Source: an uncultured Robinsoniella sp.
GTDB lineage: Bacteria > Bacillota > Clostridia > Lachnospirales > Lachnospiraceae
Direction of reading: 5' to 3'
Assembly (NCBI GenBank): GCA_900540475.1
Contig: UQGG01000020.1
Coordinates: 62,001 to 126,000 of the forward strand
Length of the DNA: 64,000 nt
Positions 62,318 through 64,000 of this stretch are shown piece after piece. The notes beneath the pieces were generated by a model. It was not told the DNA's origin. It did no database searches and worked only from the letters and a program-made list of their open reading frames with translations. The position numbers and the translations under genes are program-made. The number at the start of each line of letters is the position of its first letter. Positions within the stretch are counted from its first letter, which is position 1.

Positions 62318-62323
62318 CTATAA
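62318..62323 (+). promoter_or_regulatory. Extended -10 promoter
   Basis: TGCTATAAT is an extended -10 without a clear -35, about 70 bases before the deacetylase gene. A CAGTCC/GGACTG hairpin (62334-62357) lies in the leader. Confidence 0.55.
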
Positions 62324-62392
62324 TATAACAGATGCAGTCCGCATAAAATATGAGGACTGGTGGATTTTACATTACATTGAGGGAGGAAAAGA

Positions 62393-63850
62393 ATGGAGAC
62401 AAACGGAAAAGATAACCGGGCAGAAGCCAGAAAAGCAAAACGCAAAAAACAAGTGCTGATGGGGAAAATCATTATTGCAGTATTAGTTTTGATTATTGCG
62501 GCGCTTTGTTTCTTTTTAATAAAGGGTGTACTTGACAAGAGAAGCAATACAAACGGAACGTCATCTTCTGGAAATAAACAGACGGAAAGCCAGTCAGGAG
62601 CAAGTGAAGCAACAGAGACCGAGACACAAAAAGTAACGGAAGCACCGGAGGAAGATCTGGAAGCAAAAGCGGACAGGCTTGCAGCAATGTATGATTACGA
62701 TGCAGCCATAGATTTACTTAAAAATTCAGCAGGATATGACAGTAATACTGCATTACAGTCTAAGGTATCCGGATACGAAGCAACAAAGGCGACCTGTGTG
62801 GAATATCCACTGGAAGAAGTAACTCACATTTTTTACCATTCACTGGTGAAAGATACGAAGCGGGCATTCGGACCTGGCGACCACACTTCCGGCGGCATTA
62901 ACCAGGTTATGACAACGATAGAAGAGTTTAACAAAATTACACAGTCCATGTATGAAAAAGGCTATGTAATGGTGAAGCTTTCCGATATGGCTACATTTGA
63001 TGAAAATGGAAATCTCGTAAAAGGCAAGATTATGCTGCCTCCGGATAAGAAGCCATTTGTCCTGTCACAGGATGATGTGAGCTACTATCATTACCAGGAA
63101 GGCTATGGTATGGCTGATAAACTGGTTGTGGATGAAAATGGAGAAGTGAAAACATCTTATACAGAAGACGATGGTTCGGTTACGATCGGTAACGATGATA
63201 TGGTGCCGTTAATTGATGAATTTGTAAAAGAGCATCCTGATTTTTCTTATCGCGGAGCAAAAGGAACACTGGCAATGACAGGATATAATGGTGTGTTTGG
63301 ATATCGTACGGATATCGTGTACAAGACCAGAGATCCTGAGACATTAGATACAGATCAGAAAGTTTGGCTGGACAAACACCCGGATTTCAATTATGATCAG
63401 GATGTGGCAGATGCAACAAAGGTAGCAGAGGCTATGAAGGCAAATGGATGGACATTTGCAAGCCATACCTGGGGACATCAGCCGGTTGGTACAATTACTC
63501 TGGACAAACTGAAAGTAGATACGCAGAAATGGTTGGATTATGTAGAACCGATATTAGGGCCTACAAACATTATAATCTTTGCTTTCGGTCAGGATATCGG
63601 ACCGGTAGAAGGATACACAGCCGAGAATACAGATGGCAAATTCGAGTATTTGAAGAGTGTTGGATTTGATATCTACTGTAATGTAGATTCATCCCAGTAC
63701 TGGGTACAGTTTGGAGATAACTTCATGCGTCAGGGCAGAAGAAACCTGGATGGATATAGAATGTATTATAATCCGGAACTGGTAAGTGATTTATTTGATG
63801 CGAATTCCGTATTTGATAAGTCCAGACCTACACCTGTCCCGCAAATGTAG
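62393..63850 (+). CDS. Membrane-anchored polysaccharide deacetylase-like protein
   Basis: A 485-residue protein with a basic N-terminus, one transmembrane helix (about 26-46), a Ser/Thr/Glu-rich linker (50-90) and a NodB-type deacetylase fold (about 140-470). Motifs seen are LSQDDVSYYHY (metal Asp pair), and ASHTWGHQPV near residue 360 (H-x3-H metal site). The RPPYG-type motif is replaced by FAFGQDIG, so the active site is divergent. GAGGGAGG supports the ATG. It probably acts on wall or capsular glycan outside the membrane. Confidence 0.8.
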   Translation: METNGKDNRAEARKAKRKKQVLMGKIIIAVLVLIIAALCFFLIKGVLDKRSNTNGTSSSGNKQTESQSGASEATETETQKVTEAPEEDLEAKADRLAAMYDYDAAIDLLKNSAGYDSNTALQSKVSGYEATKATCVEYPLEEVTHIFYHSLVKDTKRAFGPGDHTSGGINQVMTTIEEFNKITQSMYEKGYVMVKLSDMATFDENGNLVKGKIMLPPDKKPFVLSQDDVSYYHYQEGYGMADKLVVDENGEVKTSYTEDDGSVTIGNDDMVPLIDEFVKEHPDFSYRGAKGTLAMTGYNGVFGYRTDIVYKTRDPETLDTDQKVWLDKHPDFNYDQDVADATKVAEAMKANGWTFASHTWGHQPVGTITLDKLKVDTQKWLDYVEPILGPTNIIIFAFGQDIGPVEGYTAENTDGKFEYLKSVGFDIYCNVDSSQYWVQFGDNFMRQGRRNLDGYRMYYNPELVSDLFDANSVFDKSRPTPVPQM

Positions 63851-63920
63851 TTGTTTATATTAGCAAGGAAATGAAAGAGCCGGAACATAAACGGCGTAAA
63901 ATCAGAGAGGATATTTATTT

Positions 63921-64000
63921 ATGAAGAAAAAAATTGTAGTTGCATTATTATTAAGCCTGAGTGTTTTGGCAGCAGGCTGCTCGAGCGATAACAAGACAGC
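63921..64000 (+). CDS. Lipoprotein, N-terminal fragment
   Basis: The gene runs off the window. The visible 26 residues are a lipoprotein signal peptide, MKKKIVVALLLSLSVLAAGC, with lipobox LAAGC (Cys20), followed by SSDNKT. Nothing can be said about the function. It lies 70 bases after the deacetylase and may be in the same transcript. Confidence 0.7.
   Translation, partial: MKKKIVVALLLSLSVLAAGCSSDNKT

Overview
The window looks like the chromosome of a strictly anaerobic, low-to-mid GC gut Firmicute, most likely a Lachnospiraceae member (Blautia / Mediterraneibacter / Ruminococcus gnavus-like). The clues are the Ctc-type L25, an orphan [FeFe] hydrogenase, HprK and ROK glucokinase, a giant secreted GH95 fucosidase with Big_2 repeats, and the DUF1846, DUF1934 and DUF2812 families. 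Genus is inferred from gene content only. No rRNA, tRNA, CRISPR array, phage or intact transposase was found.

Layout. 1-4.3 kb: end of guaA, a small accessory insert (two unrecognised genes, one very AT-rich with an HExxH motif), then rplY/ctc behind a terminator-like leader. 4.5-7.7 kb: a MATE exporter under twin operators, a ROK regulator broken by a stop codon, and a NeuD-type acyltransferase. 7.7-13.2 kb: a c-di-GMP locus (active plus degenerate GGDEF proteins) divergent from a GntR-type regulator with two winged-helix domains; the two promoters are mirror images with the same operator word. 13.2-19.9 kb: membrane protein, LysR/aspartase pair, FadR-type GntR/IlvD-Edd dehydratase pair, and a remnant of an FMN-binding domain. 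20-23.3 kb: PadR/DUF2812 pair, a small unknown and an alcohol dehydrogenase broken at an A-AAA-AAC heptamer. 23.4-28.9 kb: a thiol-redox operon (rhodanese-thioredoxin lipoprotein plus RclA-like flavoenzyme), a YtrA-type GntR/ABC operon and an MntP/YtaF-like protein.

29-35.3 kb: a zinc-ribbon protein, then the most striking gene here, a 953-residue fusion of an [FeFe]-hydrogenase H-domain, a rubredoxin-like module and the FMN/3Fe-4S synthase domain of glutamate synthase, behind a consensus sigma-A promoter. DegV and a wall-binding polysaccharide deacetylase follow. 35.5-45 kb: mucin-glycan use (CBM9-like protein, nagB, nagA divergent from the 2107-residue GH95 protein). 45-64 kb: housekeeping genes (pyrG, ftsH, uvrC, hprK, glcK, a class A PBP, yigZ, murI) with an orphan BtrH-like protein, a second deacetylase and the start of a lipoprotein gene.

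Two kinds of non-coding structure recur. One is a family of short MITE-like elements, with a full 164-bp copy carrying perfect 19-bp terminal inverted repeats beside TA dinucleotides, plus several partial copies. The other is degenerate tandem micro-repeats between genes, several of which start at or next to a stop codon. Function calls rest on motif recognition by eye; no database search was run.
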